In this document: one piece after another, positions 7,408 to 15,190 of the stretch
How the letters are laid out: each line of letters starts with the position of its first letter
How positions within the stretch are numbered: position 1 is the first letter of the stretch
Assembly: GCA_965116785.1 (NCBI GenBank)
Contig: OZ220731.1
Span: 496,001 to 560,000, forward strand
Direction of reading: 5' to 3'
From: Bin87 sp965116785
GTDB taxonomy: Bacteria; Chloroflexota; Dehalococcoidia; Lucifugimonadales; UBA3495
Length of the DNA stretch: 64,000 bases
The notes under the pieces: generated by a model
The model's input: only the letters and a program-made list of their open reading frames with translations
What the model was told of the DNA's origin: nothing
The model's database searches: none
Program-made: the position numbers and the translations under genes

Positions 7408-8922
7408 ATGGCCAATTTCGACCAGGTATCCCTGCTGCTTTTGGTGCTGGTGCCCCTGGCCGGCGCGGTCCTGGCGATGGCGCTGCCCAAGGACCGACCG
7501 AGAGACGCGTGGCAGTTTGCCATCTTCGTCGCCGTGATCAGCTTCGTGCTGTCGGTCGTAGTGTTCCTGCGCTACGACTACGGGGAAGGCGGAGTCCAAC
7601 TGCAACGGGCGTACGAGTGGATCGGGCACCCGGTCAACATAACGCTGCACTTCGGGGTCAACGGCATCAGCGCGCCCCTGGTTCTGCTCAACGGGATCGT
7701 GCTGCTAGGGGCGGTGCTGATCAGCCAGACCATCACCCGGCGGACGCGGGACTTCTTCGTGCTGTTGCTGGCTCTTGGCGCCGGCGTGTACGGCGTATTC
7801 GTAGTGCGCGACCTGTTCTTCCTGTTCTTCTTCTACGAGCTGGCCGTGCTGCCCATGTACCTGCTCATCGGGGTGTGGGGCAGCAGCACCGACTTCGGCA
7901 CCTTCCTGCGCACCAAGGAATACGGCGCCATGAAGCTGATGGTGATGCTCGTCGCTGGCAGCGTCCTCATCTGGATCGGGATACTTGCCCTGTACGTGGC
8001 GTCGTCGCAGGCCGGAGACCCGACTTTCAACATCGATAAACTGGCCGCGCTCCAGCAGAACGGAGCGGTTTCACGGCTCACCCAGATGTGGGTGTTCCCC
8101 TTCTTCGCGCTGGGTTTCGGCGTGCTCGCCGGTCTCTGGCCCTTCCACACCTGGTCGCCCGACGGCCACGTCGCCGCGCCCACCGGGGTCAGCATGCTGC
8201 ACGCCGGCGTGCTGATGAAGCTGGGGGCCTTTGGCATCATCCAGGTGGGCATGCTCCTCACGCCCCAGGGCGCAGAGGTTTGGATGCCGGTGCTCATCGG
8301 CCTGGGCACGGTGAATGTCATCTACGGCGCGATCTCCGCCCTGTCGCAGAACGACCTCAAATACGTCATCGGCTATTCAAGCGTCAGTCACATGGGCTAC
8401 GTGCTTATGGGCATCGCCACGCTCCACCCGGTGGGTTTGGCCGGCGCGGTGCTCCAGATGTTCTCCCACGGCATAATGACGGCCCTCATGTTCGCCATGG
8501 TTGGAGCCATTTACGAGCGGGCGCACATCCGCGACAGCATGATCCTGAACGGCCTCATCAAGCGTATGGGCACGACCACTTTCTTCTTCGCCATCGCCGG
8601 CCTCGCTTCGCTGGGCCTTCCCGGGTTGAGCGGCTTCATCGCGGAGTTCATGGTGTTCACCGGAGCGTTCCGCACCTACCTGCCGCTGGCGGTGCTGGGC
8701 GTCATCGGCGCGGCCATCACCGCGGTCTACATCCTGCGCCTCCTGGCCCGTTCCTTCTTCGGCGAGGGCGATCCGCAGTGGGACCACCTCACCGACGCCA
8801 GCCCCGTGGAAAAGGGGGTGGGCGCGGCCTTCGTGCTCATCCTGATCGCGGTCGGGGTATGGCCGGCCCCGTTGCTCCGCGTCATCAACACCGGCGTCGA
8901 AGGCGCGCTGGCGGTGTTTTAG
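7408..8922 (+). CDS. nuoM: NADH-quinone oxidoreductase subunit M
   Basis: NuoM is the middle antiporter-like proton pump. From ATG 7408 it is 504 aa; GTG 7402 is an alternative, and a start upstream would overlap nuoL. Motifs are FFFYELAVLPMYLLIGVWG with the channel Glu, LWPFHTWSPDGHVAAPTGVS, NDLKYVIGYSSVSHMGYVLM and LQMFSHGIMTALMFAMVG. The usual LPDAH motif reads SPDGH, a small local change. It sits between nuoL and nuoN on the same strand. Confidence 0.97.
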   Translation: MANFDQVSLLLLVLVPLAGAVLAMALPKDRPRDAWQFAIFVAVISFVLSVVVFLRYDYGEGGVQLQRAYEWIGHPVNITLHFGVNGISAPLVLLNGIVLLGAVLISQTITRRTRDFFVLLLALGAGVYGVFVVRDLFFLFFFYELAVLPMYLLIGVWGSSTDFGTFLRTKEYGAMKLMVMLVAGSVLIWIGILALYVASSQAGDPTFNIDKLAALQQNGAVSRLTQMWVFPFFALGFGVLAGLWPFHTWSPDGHVAAPTGVSMLHAGVLMKLGAFGIIQVGMLLTPQGAEVWMPVLIGLGTVNVIYGAISALSQNDLKYVIGYSSVSHMGYVLMGIATLHPVGLAGAVLQMFSHGIMTALMFAMVGAIYERAHIRDSMILNGLIKRMGTTTFFFAIAGLASLGLPGLSGFIAEFMVFTGAFRTYLPLAVLGVIGAAITAVYILRLLARSFFGEGDPQWDHLTDASPVEKGVGAAFVLILIAVGVWPAPLLRVINTGVEGALAVF

Positions 8923-8934
8923 GCGGTTATCGGA

Positions 8935-10491
8935 ATGCCAGTCGACTACACCGCCAACCTGCACCTGCTGACGCCTGAGTTCGTGCTCACGGGCCTGGCC
9001 TTCCTGGTGTTCACGGTGGACCTGTTCCTTCCCGAGAGCAGGAAGGAATGGCTGGCCGGCCTGTCGGTGGTCAGCCTTGTCGTCGTGATGGTCGTCGCGC
9101 TGCTGATGCGACCGGCAGGCTCGGTGGAGCTCTACGGCGGCTTGATCGTCGTCGATAGTTTCGGCCTGTTCTTCAAGATATTCTTCCTCGCCATCGGGGT
9201 GGGGATCATCGCGCTGTCGGTGGAGTACGGACGCGAACGGCTGGAGCACCGCGGCGAATTCTACGGGCTGCTGCTCTTTTCCATCCTGGGCATGAACCTG
9301 ATGGCCATGTCCCGGGAGTTGCTCACCGCCTACATCGCTCTGGAGCTGCTGTCCTTCAGTCTCTACGTCATGGTCGCCTACGGATTGCGCGAAGCCCGCT
9401 CCAACGAGGCTGGCATCAAGTACATCATCATCGGCGCGCTGTCGTCGGCCATCATGCTCTACGGGCTGAGCAACATCTATGCCGCCCTGGGCACCACGTT
9501 CTTCGCCGGCATCGCCGAGGAGTGGGCGTCGCCGGGCACAGTCAGCCCGGTCCTGTGGGTGGGCGTGGCGCTGCTGGTGGTCGGCTTGGGGTTCAAGCTG
9601 TCGGCGGTGCCTTTCCACATGTGGGCCCCCGACGCCTACGAAGGCGCACCTCTGCCGGTGACGGCCTACCTCGCGATCGGCTCCAAGGCCGCAGCGTTCG
9701 CGCTGACCCTCCGCCTGTTCGCCGAAGCGGTCGTCCCGGCTGCGGGCCGTTGGGATGAATGGCAACTGGTCATCGCCGTGCTGGCCGCCGTGACGATGCT
9801 CGTGGGGAACCTGGTGGCCCTGGCCCAGCGGAACCTGAAACGCCTGATGGCCTACAGCAGCATCGGACACGTGGGCTACGCTCTGGCCGGCATCGCCGTG
9901 CTGGGCAACGACTTTGCGCTTGCCGCCAACTCGGTGGTCTTCTACCTGGTGGTGTACGCGGTGACCAACCTGGTGGTGTTCGCCGGGGTCACCGCATACT
10001 ACAACCGCACCGGCCAGGACAACATCGCGGATCTGGCGGGCCTGGCCGACCGCCAGCCCTTCGTTGCCGCCGCCATCGCAATCGGCCTGTTCTCCCTGGC
10101 CGGATTGCCCATATTCGCCGGGTTCACAGCCAAGTTCTACCTGTTCGCGGCCGTGGCCGACGGCGGTTTCCTTTGGCTGGCCGGCGTGGCCATTTTCGCC
10201 AGCCTGATCTCCCTTTACTACTACCTGCAGGTGCTCCGCCAGATGTACATCGAGCGGCCGCCCAATGCGGGCCATGCGGATGTTGAGCACCAACCCACCG
10301 AGGACCTCGGGGATGCCCACGGCCACGACGATCACGACGAGCCGCCCGTCGCGCCGATGCCGCGTCCGTCGCTGCTGCTCACGGCCACCATGGGCGCCGG
10401 CCTACTGGTGGTGACCTGGTTGGGGGTGTACCCGGCACCGCTGCTGGGCCTGATCGACGCCGCCAGCGCGGCAATCGTGCCGTTGGGCTGA
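8935..10491 (+). CDS. nuoN: NADH-quinone oxidoreductase subunit N
   Basis: NuoN is the antiporter-like proton pump closest to the NuoK/J/A region. It is 518 aa. Motifs include LTAYIALELLSFSLYVMVAY with the channel Glu, SAVPFHMWAPDAYEGAPLPV, QRNLKRLMAYSSIGHVGYAL and FYLVVYAVTNLVVFA. A His/Asp-rich loop at about residues 445-470 (HADVEHQP, then AHGHDDHDE) precedes the last hydrophobic segments and could bind metal. It is the last recognised complex I gene here; the next gene has a different type of product. Confidence 0.97.
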   Translation: MPVDYTANLHLLTPEFVLTGLAFLVFTVDLFLPESRKEWLAGLSVVSLVVVMVVALLMRPAGSVELYGGLIVVDSFGLFFKIFFLAIGVGIIALSVEYGRERLEHRGEFYGLLLFSILGMNLMAMSRELLTAYIALELLSFSLYVMVAYGLREARSNEAGIKYIIIGALSSAIMLYGLSNIYAALGTTFFAGIAEEWASPGTVSPVLWVGVALLVVGLGFKLSAVPFHMWAPDAYEGAPLPVTAYLAIGSKAAAFALTLRLFAEAVVPAAGRWDEWQLVIAVLAAVTMLVGNLVALAQRNLKRLMAYSSIGHVGYALAGIAVLGNDFALAANSVVFYLVVYAVTNLVVFAGVTAYYNRTGQDNIADLAGLADRQPFVAAAIAIGLFSLAGLPIFAGFTAKFYLFAAVADGGFLWLAGVAIFASLISLYYYLQVLRQMYIERPPNAGHADVEHQPTEDLGDAHGHDDHDEPPVAPMPRPSLLLTATMGAGLLVVTWLGVYPAPLLGLIDAASAAIVPLG

Positions 10492-10509
10492 CCGGGTTTT
10501 GCTCCAAAG

Positions 10510-12051
10510 ATGGACAAAAGCCCCACGCGATATGCCGCGGTCAAATGCTGCCGCGATGGCAACGATGCGGTGAAACAAATCCTTACAGTCGTCACCATAG
10601 TCGTAACCCTGCTAGTCGTAGCCTGCACGACGCCGGAACCGGCAATTGAGCGTGTGGAAGTCACCCGTGTAGTAGAGCGGACCGTTGAAGTTCCGGTAAA
10701 CGTCCCAGTGACGCGGGAGGTAACCAGGCAAATCCCTGTCTTGGTAGTTACTCCGGCTTCGCCTCAAGTTCCTCCAGTTGGCGCAGTTGTTCCATCATCT
10801 CAAACCGCGGTTGCTCCGACGGCGGCACTCGCCCTTGTCCAACCATGGGAAAGTTCAGAGGACACCGACCGGGCGGCATTGGTATCGCTGTTTAACACTA
10901 CGAACGGTAAATTGTGGAGCAACAACCGCAACTGGCTCAGCAATGCGCCAATGCAGGAGTGGCACGGCGTAACCGTGGGCGATAACGGCAGAGTGATCAA
11001 GCTAATCCTGCCACGGAATCGGCTGACCGGCCCAATACCGCGAGAATTAGGTAACCTCATTGCGCTACAGCACCTGGAACTGAGTGGCAACGACCACCTG
11101 AGCGGCTCGATTCCGCCGGAGTTTGGCCACCTTACCAACCTTCGGCACCTGGAATTTACCGGCAACCTACTGAAGGGTCCGATACCCCCGGAGCTGGGCA
11201 ACCTTGTCAACTTGGCATACCTGCACCTGGGTGGCAATAGCTTAGGTGGACCAATACCCGCAGAGTTGGGCAGTCTGGCCAACTTGGAGGAACTGCGCCT
11301 CTCGCATAGCCAGTTGAGCGGTCCGATACCGCCGGAATTAGGCAACCTTGCCAACCTGCGGCATTTGGAACTTGTCGGCAACGACTACTTGAGCGGTCCA
11401 ATCCCGCCGGAATTAGGCAACCTCGCTAACTTGCAGTATCTGGAACTCAGTCGCAACAACCAGGTGACCGGCCCAATGCCGTTAGAATTTGGCAAACTCA
11501 CCTACCTGCGGCACTTGCAAATTGCTCGCAACGACTACTTGAGCGGGCCGATACCGGCAGCGTTAGGCAACCTTGCTAACCTACGGTACTTGGAACTATT
11601 CGGAAACCAGTTAAGCGGTGAGATACCGCCGGAGTTGGGCAACCTGACCACCTTGGAGTTATTGAACCTGCGGCAAAACGAGCTAAGCGGCTCGATACCG
11701 GCAGAGCTGGGCAACCTGACCCATTTGACCGCAATAGCCCTCTGGCAAAACGAGTTGAGTGGACCTATACCGCCGGAGTTGGGCAATCTGATCAACTTGA
11801 CCAGCCTGAGTCTTGCGAGGAACAAATTGACCGGGCAGATACCGTCAGAGTTGGGAGACTTGAAAAACCTGGTTGAATTGGAAATCAGTGAAAATCAACT
11901 GAGCGGCCCAATACCGCGGGAATTAGAAAGCATCACCAATCTGTCACTACTGCTCCTCAATGGAAATCAGTGGGGAGGGTGCATACCAGAAGGTCTGCGA
12001 GATGTTCCCCAAAATGACCTGCCGGATTTGGAGTTGCCGTTTTGCCGCTAG
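10510..12051 (+). CDS. Leucine-rich-repeat lipoprotein
   Basis: This is a predicted surface lipoprotein. A hydrophobic stretch ILTVVTIVVTLLVVAC ends in a lipobox-like cysteine. GTG 10570 would give a cleaner signal peptide than ATG 10510, and neither has a clear ribosome site. A Val/Glu/Arg/Thr stalk (VEVTRVVERTVEVPVNVPV) follows, typical of Chloroflexi lipoproteins. Next come an LRR cap (DRAALVSLFNTTNGKLW, NNRNWLS, EWHGVTV) and about 14 repeats of the 24-residue 'plant-type' LRR (LSGPIPPELGNLxNLxxLxL), ending in a CIPEGL repeat. Such proteins usually mediate binding to partners or surfaces. The gene is 18 bases after nuoN but unrelated to it. Confidence 0.93.
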   Translation: MDKSPTRYAAVKCCRDGNDAVKQILTVVTIVVTLLVVACTTPEPAIERVEVTRVVERTVEVPVNVPVTREVTRQIPVLVVTPASPQVPPVGAVVPSSQTAVAPTAALALVQPWESSEDTDRAALVSLFNTTNGKLWSNNRNWLSNAPMQEWHGVTVGDNGRVIKLILPRNRLTGPIPRELGNLIALQHLELSGNDHLSGSIPPEFGHLTNLRHLEFTGNLLKGPIPPELGNLVNLAYLHLGGNSLGGPIPAELGSLANLEELRLSHSQLSGPIPPELGNLANLRHLELVGNDYLSGPIPPELGNLANLQYLELSRNNQVTGPMPLEFGKLTYLRHLQIARNDYLSGPIPAALGNLANLRYLELFGNQLSGEIPPELGNLTTLELLNLRQNELSGSIPAELGNLTHLTAIALWQNELSGPIPPELGNLINLTSLSLARNKLTGQIPSELGDLKNLVELEISENQLSGPIPRELESITNLSLLLLNGNQWGGCIPEGLRDVPQNDLPDLELPFCR

Positions 12052-12149
12052 CTGGCGACAGGCCTTCCGTGGCATCGGGCAGGGTTTCAACGTGTCCAAG
12101 TTTGAGTCAGATTAGGTGGTGTCGTACTGACACAATGGGAGAGATACTC

Positions 12150-12686
12150 ATGATCATCGCAGTTATCGGCAACTACGACCCGCCGCCGCACGTGTACGCG
12201 CTGGCGGAGGGGGTCGGCAAGGAGTTGGGCCGCCGGGGCATCACCCTGGTCTGCGGCGGGTTGACCGGCGTAATGGAAGCGGTGTGCAAGGGGTCAAAGG
12301 CTGAGAATGGCACCACCATTGGGATCCTGCCCGGTGGGTCGCCGCGGACTGCCAATGAGTGGGTGGACTTTCCCGTCGCCACCAACATGGGGTTCGCGCG
12401 GAACGTCGCGGTGGTCAGCACCGGCCAGGCGGTGATCGCCGTCGGCGGGGCGTTCGGTACCCTGTCGGAAATCGCCTACGCGCTCAGCTATGGCATCCCC
12501 GTGGTGTCGCTACACAGTTGGCCGCTGACCCTGCGCGGGGACGGTCTGCCCGTGGGCGACAACTACATCATCGCCGATAACCCGGTCGACGCTGTGGACA
12601 AGGCGGTCGCGGCGGCCCTGGCGCGCACCGACGAGACGCAGACCGTCGCTTTCTCCGAACCCCTGCCGGAGGTGCCCAATGGCTGA
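12150..12686 (+). CDS. LOG / lysine-decarboxylase-like family protein (TIGR00725 type)
   Basis: This 178-aa Rossmann-fold protein is from the family misleadingly called lysine decarboxylase-like. ATG 12150 follows GGAGAG with good spacing; ATG 12135 is the alternative. Motifs are IAVIGNYDPP, TLVCGGLTGVMEAVCKGSKA, TIGILPG and AVGGAFGTLSEIAYAL, the last a variant of the LOG PGGxGTxxE signature. LOG proteins are phosphoribohydrolases acting on nucleoside 5'-monophosphates, but TIGR00725 members are not assigned a reaction. The gene overlaps the eno start by eight bases, suggesting translational coupling. Confidence 0.85.
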   Translation: MIIAVIGNYDPPPHVYALAEGVGKELGRRGITLVCGGLTGVMEAVCKGSKAENGTTIGILPGGSPRTANEWVDFPVATNMGFARNVAVVSTGQAVIAVGGAFGTLSEIAYALSYGIPVVSLHSWPLTLRGDGLPVGDNYIIADNPVDAVDKAVAAALARTDETQTVAFSEPLPEVPNG

Positions 12687-13983
12687 TGCCACCATCGCGT
12701 CGGTGATCGGCCGCGAGGCGCTGGATTCCCGGGGCAACCCCACGGTCGAAGCCGAGGTGACCCTTTCCGACGGCAGCGTAGGCCTGGCCCTGGTGCCCTC
12801 TGGCGCCAGCACCGGGAGCTATGAGGCCCTGGAACTCCGCGACGGCGACCGGACCCGGTTCGGTGGCAGCGGCACATTGACCGCCGTTGCCAACGTGAAT
12901 CGCCATCTCGGCCCCGCGCTTGCCGGAACGTCGCCATTCGACCAGGCGTCAGTCGACAGCAGGCTGAACGAACTGGACGGCACCGACGACAAAAGCGGCC
13001 TCGGCGCCAACGCGGTGCTGGCCGTTTCCATGGCGACCGCCCGCGCCGCCGCGGTCTCCGCAACCGGTGGATCCCTGTGGCGGCACCTGGCCGATGGCGG
13101 CCCGGTGAGCTTGCCGGTGCCGCTGCTGAACATCCTGAACGGCGGTCGGCACGCGTCCAACTCGGCCGACGTGCAGGAGTTCATGGTCGCCCCGGTCGGT
13201 TTCGACCGTTTCTCTGACGCTCTGCGCGCCGGTGTGGAGATCTACCAGGCTTTGAAGTCCATCCTGAGGGGCGGCGGCCACAACCTGAACGTGGGCGACG
13301 AGGGCGGCTTCGCTCCCACCCTGTCGTCAAATCGCGACGCCATCGAGGTGGTGCTGCAGGCCATCGAAGCGGCCGGATATCAGCCGGGCGAACAGGTCCA
13401 CATCGCGCTGGACGTGGCGGCGTCGGAACTTTGGGATGCCGAGGCGTCGAACTATCATCTCGAACGGGAGGGCGTGTCCCTCGACGCCGGGGAACTGGTT
13501 GATTTGTACGCCGGGTGGTGCTCTGAATATCCCATCATCAGCATCGAAGACGGTCTGTTCGAGGACGACTGGGACGGCTGGTCGACCATGACCAAGAGAC
13601 TGGGCGACTCCGTGCAGTTGGTCGGCGACGACCTGTTGGTCACCAACATCGGCCGGCTCCGGCGGGGCATCTCCGACAAGGCCGGCAACGCCATCCTGCT
13701 CAAGCCCAACCAGATCGGCACGTTGTCCGAGACCGCCGCCGCGTTGGGCCTGGCCCGCGGCGCCGGCTGGACGGCGGTCATGAGCCATCGTTCGGGCGAA
13801 ACCGAGGACACCACCATCGCCGACCTGGCCGTTGCCTGGAACGTGGGCCAGATCAAGACCGGCGCCCCGGCCCGTTCCGAGCGGGTGGCCAAGTACAACC
13901 GCCTGTTGCGGATTGAGGCGGAGTTGGGAAATGCGGCCCGGTACGCCGGCCTGGAGGTCTACGGGAGGCTCGGCGCACGGTAG
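12679..13983 (+). CDS. eno: Enolase
   Basis: Enolase interconverts 2-phosphoglycerate and phosphoenolpyruvate (glycolysis/gluconeogenesis, cytoplasm). The 434-aa length is standard. Present are ALDSRGNPTVEAEVTL, GASTGSYEALELRDGD, the metal and catalytic motifs HASNSADVQEFM, NVGDEGGFAP and SIEDGLFEDDWDGW, LVGDDLLVTNIGRL, the catalytic lysine in ILLKPNQIGTLSET, and SHRSGETEDTTIADLAV. The ATG lies within the end of the LOG-like gene. A GAPDH gene follows after a promoter-bearing gap, grouping lower-glycolysis genes. Confidence 0.98.
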   Translation: MADATIASVIGREALDSRGNPTVEAEVTLSDGSVGLALVPSGASTGSYEALELRDGDRTRFGGSGTLTAVANVNRHLGPALAGTSPFDQASVDSRLNELDGTDDKSGLGANAVLAVSMATARAAAVSATGGSLWRHLADGGPVSLPVPLLNILNGGRHASNSADVQEFMVAPVGFDRFSDALRAGVEIYQALKSILRGGGHNLNVGDEGGFAPTLSSNRDAIEVVLQAIEAAGYQPGEQVHIALDVAASELWDAEASNYHLEREGVSLDAGELVDLYAGWCSEYPIISIEDGLFEDDWDGWSTMTKRLGDSVQLVGDDLLVTNIGRLRRGISDKAGNAILLKPNQIGTLSETAAALGLARGAGWTAVMSHRSGETEDTTIADLAVAWNVGQIKTGAPARSERVAKYNRLLRIEAELGNAARYAGLEVYGRLGAR

Positions 13984-14015
13984 CCCGGTTCGTTCTCCGA
14001 GCGGTTCTGGCCGGC

Positions 14016-14042
14016 TTGAATCTCCACTTTCGGTGGTATAAT
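14016..14042 (+). promoter_or_regulatory. Sigma-70-type promoter upstream of GAPDH
   Basis: A -35-like TTGAAT (14016-14021) and a perfect -10 TATAAT (14037-14042), 15 bases apart, lie in the 183-base gap after eno, about 120 bases before the GAPDH start. The short spacer lowers confidence. The long leader could hold regulation, but I see no clear riboswitch. Confidence 0.5.
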
Positions 14043-14166
14043 CGCGGCGCCGGCGGGGTTGAATTGACCGCGAGAATCTCGTGACCGCCAGCCGGACAAT
14101 TTGCGTATCGCACGCTTTGCCCGTCATCACATTGGCCACGGTTGAACTGAGGGGAGGCAATCCACG

Positions 14167-15174
14167 ATGGCGACGCGCATCGGTATTAATGGGTTCGGGA
14201 GGATCGGGCGTTTGGTCGCCCGGGCGGCGCTCTCACCCACCTACCACGACCGCCTGGACCTGGCCGCAGTGAACGGTCTGGGAGATCCCGATACCGCCGC
14301 GCATCTTTTCAAATACGACAGCACCTACGGCCCCTACGCCGGAACCGTGGGCACCGATAACGGCAACTTGGTCATCGACAGCAAGCCCATCCGCATGTTC
14401 CAGGAGTCCGATCCGGCGAATATTCCATGGTCGGAGATGGATGTCGACATTGTGGTGGAATGCACCGGCCGGTTCACCGACGCCGCCAAGGCCGCAGCCC
14501 ACATCGACAGCGGCGGCGCGGAAAAGGTGATTATCTCGGCTCCGGCACGCGGAGCCGACGCTACCATTGTCCTGGGTGTCAATGACGAGGCCTACAAGGG
14601 CGACGAGCACCGGATCATCTCCAACGCTTCCTGCACCACCAACTGCTTCGCGCCCATGGTCAAGGTGCTCCACGACGCGTTCGGCGTGGAGCGCGGCCTG
14701 ATGTCCACCATCCACGCGTACACCAACGACCAGAGCATCCTGGACCGCAACCACCGGGACCTGCGGCGGGCCCGGGCCGCGGCGCAGAACATCATTCCCA
14801 CCAGCACCGGCGCGGCCCGTTCCGTCGGCGTGGTGCTGCCCGAGTTGGACGGCAAGCTCCACGGCATCGCGTACCGCATCCCCACGTCCATCGGATCCGC
14901 CACCGACTTTGTGGCCGACCTCAAGCAGGATGTGACCAAGGACGAAGTCAACGCTGCTTTCAGGGCCGCCGCCGAAGGTCCGCTCAAGGGCATCCTCGAA
15001 TACACGGAAGACCCCATCGTCAGCTCGGACATTCGCGGAAACACGCATAGCTGCATCTTCGATGGCTTGAGCACCATGGTGCTGGACGACAGCATGGTCA
15101 AGATCCTGGGCTGGTACGACAACGAGTGGGGATATTCCTGTCGCACCGCTGACCTGTGCTGCCTGATTTCGTAG
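14167..15174 (+). CDS. gap: Glyceraldehyde-3-phosphate dehydrogenase
   Basis: This phosphorylating GAPDH is 335 aa, with ATG 14167 after a GAGG-rich site. It has the N-terminal Rossmann motif INGFGRIGR, the active-site SNASCTTNC with Cys156, the catalytic His in STIHAYTNDQ, STGAARSVG and WYDNEWGYS. At the cofactor-selecting position the sequence reads AVNGLGD: Gly37 replaces the Asp that holds the NAD ribose in glycolytic enzymes, as small residues do in NADP-using or dual-specific forms. Cofactor use therefore cannot be assumed. It has its own upstream promoter and is followed by the large membrane protein. Confidence 0.97.
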   Translation: MATRIGINGFGRIGRLVARAALSPTYHDRLDLAAVNGLGDPDTAAHLFKYDSTYGPYAGTVGTDNGNLVIDSKPIRMFQESDPANIPWSEMDVDIVVECTGRFTDAAKAAAHIDSGGAEKVIISAPARGADATIVLGVNDEAYKGDEHRIISNASCTTNCFAPMVKVLHDAFGVERGLMSTIHAYTNDQSILDRNHRDLRRARAAAQNIIPTSTGAARSVGVVLPELDGKLHGIAYRIPTSIGSATDFVADLKQDVTKDEVNAAFRAAAEGPLKGILEYTEDPIVSSDIRGNTHSCIFDGLSTMVLDDSMVKILGWYDNEWGYSCRTADLCCLIS

Positions 15175-15190
15175 CAATTCCTGGCGGTTG

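Noticed and set aside
5424..7523. 699-codon minus-strand frame opposite nuoL
   Set aside because: Antisense shadow; the plus strand encodes a full NuoL.
8377..10335. 652-codon minus-strand frame opposite nuoM/nuoN
   Set aside because: Antisense shadow of two complete antiporter-like subunits; composition is His/Gln/Asp-rich.
10601..12050. Repeat DNA inside the LRR gene as a CRISPR or satellite array
   Set aside because: The 72-base periodicity is in frame and reflects 24-aa LRR units, not DNA-level repeats with spacers.
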